Below, one piece after another: positions 34,989-43,015 of a stretch of 64,000 nucleotides of DNA (positions are counted from its first letter, which is position 1; each line of letters starts with the position of its first letter). Made by a program: the position numbers and the translations under genes. This stretch comes from Verrucomicrobiota bacterium (lineage in GTDB: Bacteria; Verrucomicrobiota; Verrucomicrobiia; Verrucomicrobiales; Verrucomicrobiaceae), in NCBI GenBank assembly GCA_025360015.1, contig JANYCZ010000013.1, forward strand, positions 62,001-126,000, in the 5' to 3' direction. Below the pieces are notes generated by a model. The model ran no database searches. It was not told the origin of the DNA and saw only the letters and a program-made list of their open reading frames with translations.

Positions 34989-35459
34989 ATGCAATGGATG
35001 ATCCCAATATTGACCAGTCTCGTGCCCGCGCTTTTCATCGCCATCGTGACCTCCATCCTCACGGTTCGGCTCTCTCTGCGTCGCTTCCACGCTGAGCGCT
35101 GGTGGGAATTTAAGGCCGAGGCATACTCCCGTATTGTTGAAGCGTTGCACCAACTGATGGAGTATCACGCGGCCATGAGTGAGTCCTCTATGACAGGAAA
35201 TGACATTGGCGATAATCAGCAGACCGAGCTCAGCGCCAATTACCAAAAAGCTTACAGTGACCTCCGCAAAGCCACCCGAATAGGCGCTTACATTATTTCG
35301 GACAAAGTCGCTGCGGCGCTTGATGCACTTCATAAGCGCTCACACACTTGGAAACGCTCTGACCCGCCGTGGAAGCACGATGACGCTGAGTTCCAAGCAT
35401 ATCAGAATGCTCTAGAGGAAATTCGCCATCTCGCGAAGTTGGATTTGAAGGTTCCATGA
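34989..35459 (+). CDS. Hypothetical membrane-anchored protein of the low-GC islet
   Basis: A 156-residue protein. An N-terminal membrane helix (WMIPILTSLVPALFIAIVTSIL) is followed by a helical, charged cytoplasmic-side region of about 120 residues. No family recognised. Codon use is less GC-biased than in the adjacent glycan genes. It lies between the two copies of the dehydrogenase 3' end, which suggests acquisition with that segment. Confidence 0.6.
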   Translation: MQWMIPILTSLVPALFIAIVTSILTVRLSLRRFHAERWWEFKAEAYSRIVEALHQLMEYHAAMSESSMTGNDIGDNQQTELSANYQKAYSDLRKATRIGAYIISDKVAAALDALHKRSHTWKRSDPPWKHDDAEFQAYQNALEEIRHLAKLDLKVP

Positions 35460-35695
35460 GCCGAGGTGAGTTAAAAATGCCTATGTTGGAAAATAAAACA
35501 AGATTAAGGACTGGTGCGCGGTCGGGGGCGCTTCGCGCTCCCCTCAGCGCGCAGGCCATCGTTTTTTTCATCCTTCCGCCATGACTGTTGGGCAATTCCC
35601 GATGCGCAATTTTAAATCAATGTTCCCTCCCGACACTGAGATTAGCGCTTCCTGCCCGGTGCATGGTCATTTCAAGCCGGAATCTTTCGCGCGTC

Positions 35696-36229
35696 TTACC
35701 ACGAGGACCTGTTAAGACGAAGCTGAAGATCTTTGAAGGTCTCACAATATCGTTCATACGTTTTTCCCAAGACAAAGCCCACCAAGTGATCGTGGCTCTT
35801 CAAGTAATTCCAAGCACCAATTTCCATCAGGAAATCGTAAGGAAGTTGAATTGACGCTTTTTTCCATCCTGCCGAGAACAGAGTGTCCCTAAAAAATTCG
35901 TAATCCAATAAGGGGGTCGCAGGATATAGTTTCCGATGGAGGAACGTCGGATAATAGTCCCAAAGAGCGCATAGGCACTTCGTGTAGAGTTCTTCGGCTG
36001 GCTGTTGTGACAACACGTCTTTTGACGCCGCCATTGCAACGACGAGATTGAGGGCATGCCACACAACAGCAGCTTCCGAAGGGTCTTTTTCGCAATCTTC
36101 AAGGACATCCTTGATGTGTGAGTGCCCCTTGTATGTTTCAGCTACAGCCATGATAGCCGTCAACGCTTCAATGGTTTGATCAGCTAGCTGCTCGCTAGTG
36201 GGCTGTCTTTTTTTAAAGGGCCAGAACAT
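35696..36229 (-). CDS. Hypothetical protein of the low-GC islet
   Basis: A 177-residue soluble protein starting at ATG 36229 (MFWPFKKRQPT). Helical with several conserved-looking Trp/Tyr residues (ALWDYYPTFLHRKLYP, LGKTYERYCETF). No family recognised. Base composition is clearly poorer in GC than the genes on either side of the islet. It faces the 156-residue gene. Confidence 0.6.
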   Translation of the reverse strand: MFWPFKKRQPTSEQLADQTIEALTAIMAVAETYKGHSHIKDVLEDCEKDPSEAAVVWHALNLVVAMAASKDVLSQQPAEELYTKCLCALWDYYPTFLHRKLYPATPLLDYEFFRDTLFSAGWKKASIQLPYDFLMEIGAWNYLKSHDHLVGFVLGKTYERYCETFKDLQLRLNRSSW

Positions 36230-36338
36230 ACGAACACACGATGCGTTGACGATCCTTCATGGGGCATGCACTCACAGTCAACAAATTACTTTCAGGCGAG
36301 GTACAAAGTCGGCTGTAGAATGATGCCGGGCATTTAGT

Positions 36339-36703
36339 TTGCTGCAAAACGCCCACGCCGTCTCCATTCACGTCCACTTGAGCGATGAAACACGCGGCCT
36401 CGTCGGCCCTCGTGAGTTCGCCCTCCTGCGTCCCGGCGTCATCCTCATCAACACCTCCCGCGGTGCCATCTGCGATGAAGACGCACTCCTGCGGGCTCTG
36501 GAAACCAACCACCTCGCCGGCTACGGCACCGACGTCCTCGAAGGCGAGCCCGCCATCCAAAACAGCCGCATCTGGCAATACGCGCAGACACACGACAACT
36601 GCCTCATCACCCCCACATCGGCGGCTTCAGCTCCGACGCCGTGAACATAGTCCTCAAATTCGCCGCCACCCGCATCCGCGATTTCTTCGCCACCCAAGGT
36701 TAA
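36339..36703 (+). pseudogene. Truncated, frameshifted copy of the 2-hydroxyacid dehydrogenase 3' end
   Basis: The sequence aligns with codons 199-319 of the dehydrogenase at 33978, starting at LLQNAHAVSIHVHL. It lacks the entire substrate- and most of the NAD-binding region, so it cannot be functional. Near 36610 one base is missing in a run (ATCACCCCCACATC against ATCACCCCGCACATC). This destroys the catalytic-histidine motif TPHIGG. After the frameshift the original frame continues to TAA at 36701-36703. Differences elsewhere are mostly synonymous, so the copy diverged under selection before decay. Confidence 0.85.
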
Positions 36704-36777
36704 GTCCCAGCTCATGCAGAGGTCCAAAGAAGCAACAAGCAGTTTTCTAAAAGCTGGGCATCTTTTTTATTTCGGCT

Positions 36778-37797
36778 TCATTTGTAGCTCGTTGGCAGGA
36801 CTAGTGAATTGACTATCGCCTTGATTAGCGGTTCAAGCTGCTTAACGCGAACTTCCTTCGCCTCAGGGCCGCCAGGTGTATAGCACATGAACTGGAGTGC
36901 AATAAATGCGTCCTCGTGGACGAGATAGTAAAATACACCACGAGTATCGACACTAACGTCAAGGCGCTTCGTGGTCTGCGTAAAATGAATGATGCCAAGA
37001 GGTAGTCTCTCAAGTCGCCCAGTTGTATAGCTGAGCGTCTTTCCACCATCGTCAAACATCTCCTTTGCATAAGATTCAGTAAAAAGTTCAGCGAGCTCTT
37101 GTGGAGTAGGTGTTGCAGGTAGCTTGCGAATCAGCACCATGAAAATATCAGTTCCGTGACCTCCATCAGAAATCCACTTCTGAACAATACTGGGACGATC
37201 TGCTTCCAACTGCCTCCAGCTTAACGGGTATCGGATGGTCAACTCCACGCCCTTCGCCTTCGCATGACCCTTCGAGGAAAAGGTGCCAGTATATCCAGTG
37301 GCAAACTCCAATTCAGGCGACTTCACAAACTTGGGATTCGAGGCGAGAAGCATCTCGCGGTTCGGAGAATCAAGAACGCCTTTGGCTCTCTGCTGTACAG
37401 CCTCAAGAAAGTTGATTACCATCTCTCGGGTGGCCTTGCTGTTCTGCGGTTTCAAAACCGACTCAAACTGAGCAATCAGCTTTAAGCGCGTATCTTCCCA
37501 CTGTTCAGCCCCGAATGCCTTTAATCGTTCCTCAACACCCGCCTCTGCTTCCTTGAATGCGCTGTTCCACTGCATCTCAGCCAAGATGATCTGAGGCTCC
37601 AAATCCGGAAACATCTGACGAAGCTGAGTGAGGCTTTGGCGCTGAGCGTAGCAGAAGCCGAAAGTCTTAGATAAATCTTGAACGACTGTGGTCTTAACGG
37701 GGGGAGCCTGCCCGCTTGCCGGCGGAGAAATGCAGAAGTAAAGACAGACAACAATGGTTGCTGTGAAGCGGGCGTGAAGCTGGAAGAGTGCATTCAT
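36778..37797 (-). CDS. Exported protein of unknown function
   Basis: A 339-residue protein started at ATG 37797, which exposes a signal sequence (ARFTATIVVCLYFCI) with cleavage near SGQA. A helical region (about 40-150) is followed by a mixed alpha/beta domain from about residue 160 (GVELTIRYPLSWR, GRLERLPLGIIHFTQ, VHEDAFIALQFMCY). The C-terminal domain resembles lipid- or signal-binding PsbP/LpqN-like folds, but this is a loose impression. Low GC. Overlaps the next minus-strand gene by 4 bp. Confidence 0.65.
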   Translation of the reverse strand: MNALFQLHARFTATIVVCLYFCISPPASGQAPPVKTTVVQDLSKTFGFCYAQRQSLTQLRQMFPDLEPQIILAEMQWNSAFKEAEAGVEERLKAFGAEQWEDTRLKLIAQFESVLKPQNSKATREMVINFLEAVQQRAKGVLDSPNREMLLASNPKFVKSPELEFATGYTGTFSSKGHAKAKGVELTIRYPLSWRQLEADRPSIVQKWISDGGHGTDIFMVLIRKLPATPTPQELAELFTESYAKEMFDDGGKTLSYTTGRLERLPLGIIHFTQTTKRLDVSVDTRGVFYYLVHEDAFIALQFMCYTPGGPEAKEVRVKQLEPLIKAIVNSLVLPTSYK

Positions 37798-37961
37798 GAA
37801 TATTTTCGGAAAAGCCACCACTGAACGCCGATTGCCGCGTAGCCTAACACACCTAGAACTAGCGGAGTTCTGGAATTCTTGAAATAAGACCGAATAAATG
37901 GCGGACGGAGAACGAGGATAGTTGGAAATGCCAGCAGAAAGAAAATGCGACCATCACTCAT
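37794..37961 (-). CDS. Small membrane protein
   Basis: 55 residues when started at ATG 37961 (MSDGRIFFLL). Two hydrophobic segments (FFLLAFPTILVL and LVLGVLGYAAIGVQWWLF) with a short polar loop. It overlaps the upstream gene by 8 bp and the downstream gene by 4 bp, which supports it as real and translationally coupled. Function unknown. Confidence 0.5.
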   Translation of the reverse strand: MSDGRIFFLLAFPTILVLRPPFIRSYFKNSRTPLVLGVLGYAAIGVQWWLFRKYS

Positions 37962-38178
37962 CTTGTTTCGGGGGTAATGATTTATTGCTGGTCTTATCGG
38001 ACGTTGTGGTGGTGGAGTCGCCAGCACGGATTCCCTTCCAAGCTGCGCTGAGAGCAGCCATCAACACCAGCATTGGAATAGCCCCCCCTCCAGCCTTCCA
38101 ACCGAGAGCAGCGCCAATACAAGCGTAGGCAATGATGATCAAGAAACATGCGATAATGGCGAGAAAGGTACGATTCAT
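37954..38178 (-). CDS. Small membrane protein
   Basis: 74 residues from ATG 38178 (MNRTFLAIIACFL). An earlier ATG at 38208 would add ten residues. Two membrane helices (FLAIIACFLIIIAYACIGAA and AIPMLVLMAALSAA) are followed by a Thr/Ser/Lys-rich tail. It is the first gene of a three-gene low-GC minus-strand operon with the small membrane protein and the exported 339-residue protein. Confidence 0.5.
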   Translation of the reverse strand: MNRTFLAIIACFLIIIAYACIGAALGWKAGGGAIPMLVLMAALSAAWKGIRAGDSTTTTSDKTSNKSLPPKQDE

Positions 38179-38208
38179 AAGAGCTATGGGCGTTCCGCTA
38201 ACGTTCAA

Positions 38209-38554
38209 ATATCCCTACCTCTGAGTGGAGGCCGGCGTCGCAGCAAGCAAAAAGTGGAATATCCATTAGAATTTCAACTCATATCCTAGTGGAATACCTG
38301 ATCTAGGTTCGCATCGAGTGCCATTCATGCTAGGCATTCGGTTGATTGATTCCACTAAACGGGATCAGTCAAAATGAACAAACCACCCACTCGCACTCCC
38401 TTCATCCCACCAGCACGCCTGCCCGCCTCACGCAGCAATTCCATCACACCTCCCCAACGCCCCCACGAGACCCCTTTACAGCCCTCCCGCCCCCCATTAA
38501 GAATCGTCTTCCCCAACCTCCTCACCCTCCGACGCCCCCGCCCCCTGATCCCGC
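38209..38554. other. Non-coding region before the ThDP-enzyme gene: AT-rich half, then C-rich half
   Basis: The first half is AT-rich and contains a 9-bp inverted repeat (TAGTGGAAT at 38287-38295; ATTCCACTA at 38349-38357) and a further GTGGAATA copy near 38253. The second half (about 38374-38554) is strongly biased to C on the + strand, with few G residues. Short open frames there encode Pro/Arg-rich, featureless peptides and are not reported as genes. The region probably contains the promoter of the second glycan arm. Confidence 0.5.
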
Positions 38555-40111
38555 ATGGCCTATGAATCCTTTGCTCAGCAGTTCGCCGCGCTTGGCGGTC
38601 GTCGCATCTTCGGCGTGCCCGGTGGCGGCCCCAGCCTGGAGCTGATCACCCAGATTGAAAACGCAGGCGGTTCCTTCATCGCCACCGGACATGAAGCAGT
38701 CGCCGCCTTGATGGCCGGTGCTCATGCCCGGCAGACAGGAAAGCCAGCCGCTTGCATCACGATCAAAGGCCCCGGCTTCATGAATCTCTCACCCGGCCTG
38801 CTGTGCAACAGCTACGAGGGTTATCCCTGCCTCTCCATCTCCGAGGCCTATCCACCGGATGAATCCACCGGCCGCAGGCACAAATGGCTGAACCATCTCG
38901 ACGTGGCCTCCACCTTCCTGCGCGGCATGCATGGCTTCAGCGAAATCCATGGCGCTGTGGAGTCACTGTGGTCTGAAGCAACCCAGGAATGCCCGGGACC
39001 GGTGCACATGGATCTGGTGCCACGCAGCGAATCCGTTCGTGAAATGCCACGCAGCATGGTGAACGCCACGCAGCCCGACTGGCGCAAACAGCTCGCTGCC
39101 GCCAAATGCCCCGCCTTGCTCGTCGGCACCTGGGCCACCCGCAGTGCGTGGGGCGCACGGCTTGCCGCGCTGCAAATTCCGGTGTTCACCACCGCAGCTG
39201 CCAAAGGCGCACTCTCCGAGCACCTGCCACACTGCGCGGGCATCTGCACCGGCGATGGCAAACCGAACACGCCCGAGAAAACGCTGCTGCCCCAGGCCGA
39301 TCTGCTGATCTGCCTCGGCGTGCGCAGCGGCGAGATGCTCTCCCCTTCTGCACCGCATGCGAACACCCTTTGGTTTGACGCCCCCGGCCTGCATGAGCAG
39401 CGCGTCTTCCCTGACAATGTCTTCGGCACCCGCGCCAGCGACTTGAGCGACACAGATGCCGCTGAACTCTTCGACACCTTGCAGGAAAAGTGCTGGGGCA
39501 TCGAAGCCACCATCACCGCTCACGCCGTGCTGGATAACGCGATGTCGGGCTGGGACGACTCACCTCGCACCGCCATGTATGCCGTTGCAGCACGCTTGCC
39601 CGATGCAGCGCATATTGTCGACACCGGCAACTTCACCGTTTGGGCCGAGCATTTTCTTCGCGTGAAGCACTCTCTCGATCTCACCGGCACGCCCAATGGC
39701 CGCTATCTCGGCGCAGGCGTCGGTTATGCCCTCGGCACCGCCTTGGCGCGTGCGCCCAAACCTTCCGTTCTATGGATCGGCGATGGCGGCATTCGCGCCA
39801 ACCTCGCAGAACTCTCCCTCGCGGTGGATCACCAATTGCCGCTGCTTGTTCTCGTCATGCGGGACGGCTACCTAGGCAGCATCCGGGGGCGTGCGCGCAA
39901 GCTGGGCTGGTCGCAGCAGCCACTGAAGCTGCCGGATCACCGCCTGCTGCGCGTGGCCGAGGCCATGGGCCTTGCCACCTGGGACGCACCCAACATGGCG
40001 ACGCTTGACTCCGCCATCCAGCAATGGCAGCACGCCGGAACCCCACCCGCGCTGATCGAGTATCACCTCGCGCCGGACATTTACGTGGATATGACTGAAC
40101 AGCTTCGATGA
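38555..40111 (+). CDS. Thiamine-diphosphate enzyme, acetolactate synthase-like
   Basis: A 518-residue three-domain ThDP enzyme. The cofactor-activating glutamate is E47 (ATGHEAVAAL) and the metal/diphosphate motif is IGDGGIRANL (D410). The second metal ligand, usually Asn, is Asp at 437 (LVMRDGYLG). It is shorter than acetohydroxyacid synthase and lies next to a Gfo/Idh dehydrogenase and NeuA/NeuC genes, so a branched-chain amino acid role is unlikely. Addition of a pyruvate-derived two-carbon unit to a sugar, as done by YerE, is possible. It overlaps the next gene by 4 bp. Confidence 0.82.
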   Translation: MAYESFAQQFAALGGRRIFGVPGGGPSLELITQIENAGGSFIATGHEAVAALMAGAHARQTGKPAACITIKGPGFMNLSPGLLCNSYEGYPCLSISEAYPPDESTGRRHKWLNHLDVASTFLRGMHGFSEIHGAVESLWSEATQECPGPVHMDLVPRSESVREMPRSMVNATQPDWRKQLAAAKCPALLVGTWATRSAWGARLAALQIPVFTTAAAKGALSEHLPHCAGICTGDGKPNTPEKTLLPQADLLICLGVRSGEMLSPSAPHANTLWFDAPGLHEQRVFPDNVFGTRASDLSDTDAAELFDTLQEKCWGIEATITAHAVLDNAMSGWDDSPRTAMYAVAARLPDAAHIVDTGNFTVWAEHFLRVKHSLDLTGTPNGRYLGAGVGYALGTALARAPKPSVLWIGDGGIRANLAELSLAVDHQLPLLVLVMRDGYLGSIRGRARKLGWSQQPLKLPDHRLLRVAEAMGLATWDAPNMATLDSAIQQWQHAGTPPALIEYHLAPDIYVDMTEQLR

Positions 40112-41106
40112 GCACCACCACCCTCCACCTTCTCGTCATTGGTCTCGGCTCCGCCGGGAAACGCCATGCCCGCAATCTCCGTGCTCTCGGTTGCACCGTG
40201 AGCGGCTTTGACCCGCGTACCGATCGCCAGGAAGAAGCGCAAGCCGAAGGCCCGTTTGTCGCCACCTTCAGCAACCTGGATGAAGCGCTGCGGACCACCG
40301 CCTTCGATGGCTTTGTCATCGCCTCACCACCCGCATTCCACATCGATCAAATCATCGCCGCTGGTGCAGGCGGCCGCTGGATCCTCTGCGAAAAGCCGCT
40401 GAGTATCGATGTCGCAAGCTGCCGCCGTCTGGAGGCCGCCGGTGCACGCGTTCTCCTCGGCTACACCTACCGCTGGTGGCCGCCCGTGGCCGAGTTCCGC
40501 CGCCGTCTGCAAAGCGGCGAAATCGGTGCCGTGCGGCACATCCGTTTCGTGATGAGCGCGCATCTGGCCGACTGGCATCCCTGGGAGCGCTATCAGGACT
40601 TCTTCATGGCAAACAAGGAACAAGGCGGCGGCGCATTGCTGGATGAAAGCCACTTCCTCGACCTGCTGCTGTGGTTTTCCGGCAAGCCCCAGTCCGTGAT
40701 GGCCTCGGTCGATAAGATCTCCGATCTCGACATCAGCGCCGACGACAACGTCGATGTCATCGCCTCCTTCAGCAATGGCATGAAGGCCAATCTGCATCTC
40801 GACCTCATCGGCCGTCCGCATCAGCGCCACATCATCGCCGTGGGCGAGACTGGCACGCTGATGTGGTCCTATGAAGAGAACGCGGTGAAACTCTCGCGCA
40901 CCGGTGAGTTGAAATGGGAAGACCAGATCTTCACCTGCGAGCGCAATGAGATGTTCATCGGTGCCGCCATTGAACTGCTCGACCTCATCCGTGGCATCCG
41001 CACGGCGCCCTCCTGCTCGCTCGCCGATGGCATCGCTGCGCTTGAAGTAGTGGATGCCTGCCGTCAAAGCTCCGCCAGCGGCCAGTCCATCCGTCTCGCC
41101 TCATGA
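40108..41106 (+). CDS. Gfo/Idh/MocA oxidoreductase of the nonulosonate module
   Basis: A 332-residue cytoplasmic NAD(P)-dependent dehydrogenase without an export signal. The Rossmann motif is VIGLGSAGKRHARNLRALG (10-28) and EKP is at residues 95-97. The C-terminal domain has GGGALLDESHFLDLLLWF, containing the usual active-site histidine region. It is translationally coupled to both the ThDP enzyme and the cytidylyltransferase gene (4-bp overlaps), so it likely acts on a precursor or product of a nine-carbon acid or its modifying sugar. Confidence 0.85.
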   Translation: MSTTTLHLLVIGLGSAGKRHARNLRALGCTVSGFDPRTDRQEEAQAEGPFVATFSNLDEALRTTAFDGFVIASPPAFHIDQIIAAGAGGRWILCEKPLSIDVASCRRLEAAGARVLLGYTYRWWPPVAEFRRRLQSGEIGAVRHIRFVMSAHLADWHPWERYQDFFMANKEQGGGALLDESHFLDLLLWFSGKPQSVMASVDKISDLDISADDNVDVIASFSNGMKANLHLDLIGRPHQRHIIAVGETGTLMWSYEENAVKLSRTGELKWEDQIFTCERNEMFIGAAIELLDLIRGIRTAPSCSLADGIAALEVVDACRQSSASGQSIRLAS

Positions 41107-41846
41107 AACACGGTCGTCGCATCCTCGCCGTGGTGCCGGCCCGTGCAGGCAGCAAGGGCATCCCGGACAAAAACATGCAGCAGATCGCAGGCCGGTCGCT
41201 CATCGCGCTTGTCGGCGAAGTTCTCAACTCGCCCGCATGTGACTGGATCGACCGCCGCATCATTTCGACCGACTCCGAACGCTATGCCGAAGAAGGCCGC
41301 CAACATGGTCTCGACGCTCCCTTTCTCCGCCCCCCCGAACTCAGCTCCGACACAGCTGGTGCCGTGGAAACCCTCTGCCATGCCGTCACCGAAATGGAGC
41401 GCATCGATGGCGTGACCTATGACGTGATCTTGATCGTCGAGCCCACCTGCCCCTTTCGCCAACCCGAAGATGTCAACGGCGTCATGGATCTGCTGGCCCA
41501 AACCGACGCCGGTTCCGCCGTGACCGTGAGCCGCGTGGACACCAAATTCCATCCTCACAAAGTGCTGCGCGTAAATGCCGAGGACGTCATCAGCTTCTAC
41601 GCTGAAGCCGGAGCTGGCGTGAAACAGCGACAGTCCCTGGAGCCGCTCTTCTACCGCAACGGTGCCTGCTACGCGCTCAGCCGCGCTTGCCTCATGGATG
41701 AGCAGCGCATCTTCACCACCAGCACCCGCGCCCATCTGGTGGATCGCCTGCTGCTAAACATCGACGAGCCGGAAGAAATCGAACTGGCCCGCTATTATGC
41801 CGAGACACGCCACCTGCCCGTCGGCTATAAACAAGCATCTGCATGA
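41103..41846 (+). CDS. Acylneuraminate cytidylyltransferase (NeuA/LegF-like)
   Basis: A 247-residue CMP-nonulosonate synthetase. The nucleotide-binding N-terminus is VVPARAGSKGIPDKN, and later motifs VEPTCPFRQPEDV and NGACYALSR are typical. It couples CTP to a nonulosonic acid (sialic, legionaminic or related), giving the donor for a glycosyltransferase. It lies between the oxidoreductase and NeuC genes, overlapping both by 4 bp. Confidence 0.92.
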   Translation: MKHGRRILAVVPARAGSKGIPDKNMQQIAGRSLIALVGEVLNSPACDWIDRRIISTDSERYAEEGRQHGLDAPFLRPPELSSDTAGAVETLCHAVTEMERIDGVTYDVILIVEPTCPFRQPEDVNGVMDLLAQTDAGSAVTVSRVDTKFHPHKVLRVNAEDVISFYAEAGAGVKQRQSLEPLFYRNGACYALSRACLMDEQRIFTTSTRAHLVDRLLLNIDEPEEIELARYYAETRHLPVGYKQASA

Positions 41847-43015
41847 AAAAGAAAATCGCTGTCGTCCTCGTCAATCGCGCGAACTACGCCCGCATGAAGC
41901 CCGTCATGCAGGCGCTGCAGCATGAGCCCGAGGTTGACATGCACACCATCTGCGCCGGCTCCATGCTGCTGGATCGCTACGGCAACGCGCGCAACGTGGT
42001 GGCGGCCGACGGCTTTTCCGTCGATGCCGAGGTCTATCTCCAGCTCGAAGGCTCCGTGCCCATCACCATGGTCAAATCCATCGGCCTCGCGGTGATCGAA
42101 TTCGCCTCCGAATTCAACCGCATGAAGCCCGACTTCGTGCTGATGATCGGCGACCGCTACGAAGCCATGGCCGCCGCCATCGCCGCCGCGTATCAAAACA
42201 TCTGCCTCATCCATCTGCAGGGCGGCGAAATCTCCGGCTCCATCGACGAGTCCACCCGCCATGCCATCACCAAGCTGGCCCACTATCACTTCCCCGCCAC
42301 CCAGCGCGCGGCGGAATACATCGTCGCCATGGGTGAAGACCCGGCCACCGTCTTCCCGCTCGGCTGCCCCACCAGTGATGTGGTTCTGGCCGCATCCAAC
42401 GATCTCCCGCAGGATGTCCTCGGCCGCCTCGGCGTCGGCACCTCCATTGATTTTTCCAAACCCTACCTCCTCGTTCTCTTCCACCCGGTCACCACCGACA
42501 TCGGCCATCAGGAAGAGCAGATGGACGCCGTACTGGAAACCGTGCGCCGCCTGAACATCCAGACCGTCCTGCTCTGGCCAAACATCGACGCCGGCTCCGA
42601 CCTCGTCTCCCAGGCCATCCGCCGCTTCCGCGAGAACCATCACGAGTTCCCGCTGCACGCGTACAAGAACCTGCCGCCGGACATCTACATCCCCCTGCTG
42701 AACCACGCCGCCTGTTGCATCGGCAACTCCTCCTCCTTCGTGCGTGAGACCTCCTTCTTTGGCACACCCGTCGTGCTCGTCGGTTCACGCCAGGACGGCC
42801 GCGAGTGGTCACCTTCGGTCGTGCGCGTGGAGCCGTTGCAGCCAGAAATCGAGGCAGCCACCAAGAATCAGCTCGCGCATGGCCGCTACGAGGCCTCAGA
42901 TCTCTACGGCGGCCCAGGAGTGTCCGGCCGCATCGCCACGCAGATCGCCAAGCTCACCCCCTACGCGCAGAAGCAGCTCCACTACGTCAAACGCCAGCCT
43001 ACTTCGCCCGCATGA
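41843..43015 (+). CDS. UDP-N-acetylglucosamine 2-epimerase, hydrolysing (NeuC/LegG-like)
   Basis: A 390-residue GT-B-fold epimerase. Visible family motifs are MIGDRYEAMAAAIAAAYQN, HLQGGEISGSIDESTRHAITK and the late CCIGNSSSFVRETSFFGTP. It converts UDP-GlcNAc (or UDP-diNAcBac in LegG) to the free 2-epimer, the substrate for the NeuB-type synthase at 45275. Which sugar is used cannot be told from the sequence. It overlaps both neighbours by 4 bp. Confidence 0.92.
   Translation: MKKKIAVVLVNRANYARMKPVMQALQHEPEVDMHTICAGSMLLDRYGNARNVVAADGFSVDAEVYLQLEGSVPITMVKSIGLAVIEFASEFNRMKPDFVLMIGDRYEAMAAAIAAAYQNICLIHLQGGEISGSIDESTRHAITKLAHYHFPATQRAAEYIVAMGEDPATVFPLGCPTSDVVLAASNDLPQDVLGRLGVGTSIDFSKPYLLVLFHPVTTDIGHQEEQMDAVLETVRRLNIQTVLLWPNIDAGSDLVSQAIRRFRENHHEFPLHAYKNLPPDIYIPLLNHAACCIGNSSSFVRETSFFGTPVVLVGSRQDGREWSPSVVRVEPLQPEIEAATKNQLAHGRYEASDLYGGPGVSGRIATQIAKLTPYAQKQLHYVKRQPTSPA

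Noticed and set aside
35524-35543. GC-rich hairpin downstream of the 156-residue gene, read as an intrinsic terminator
   Set aside because: The stem is imperfect and no T-run follows within the next few bases. The T-run at about 35563 is too far away.
38305-38320. GGTTCGCATC resembling a tRNA T-loop
   Set aside because: No complementary stems, anticodon arm or acceptor end could be drawn around it.
38374-38565. 63-residue Pro/Arg-rich frame before the ThDP enzyme gene
   Set aside because: Composition follows the C-rich DNA, with no family and no partner. It overlaps the true start region.
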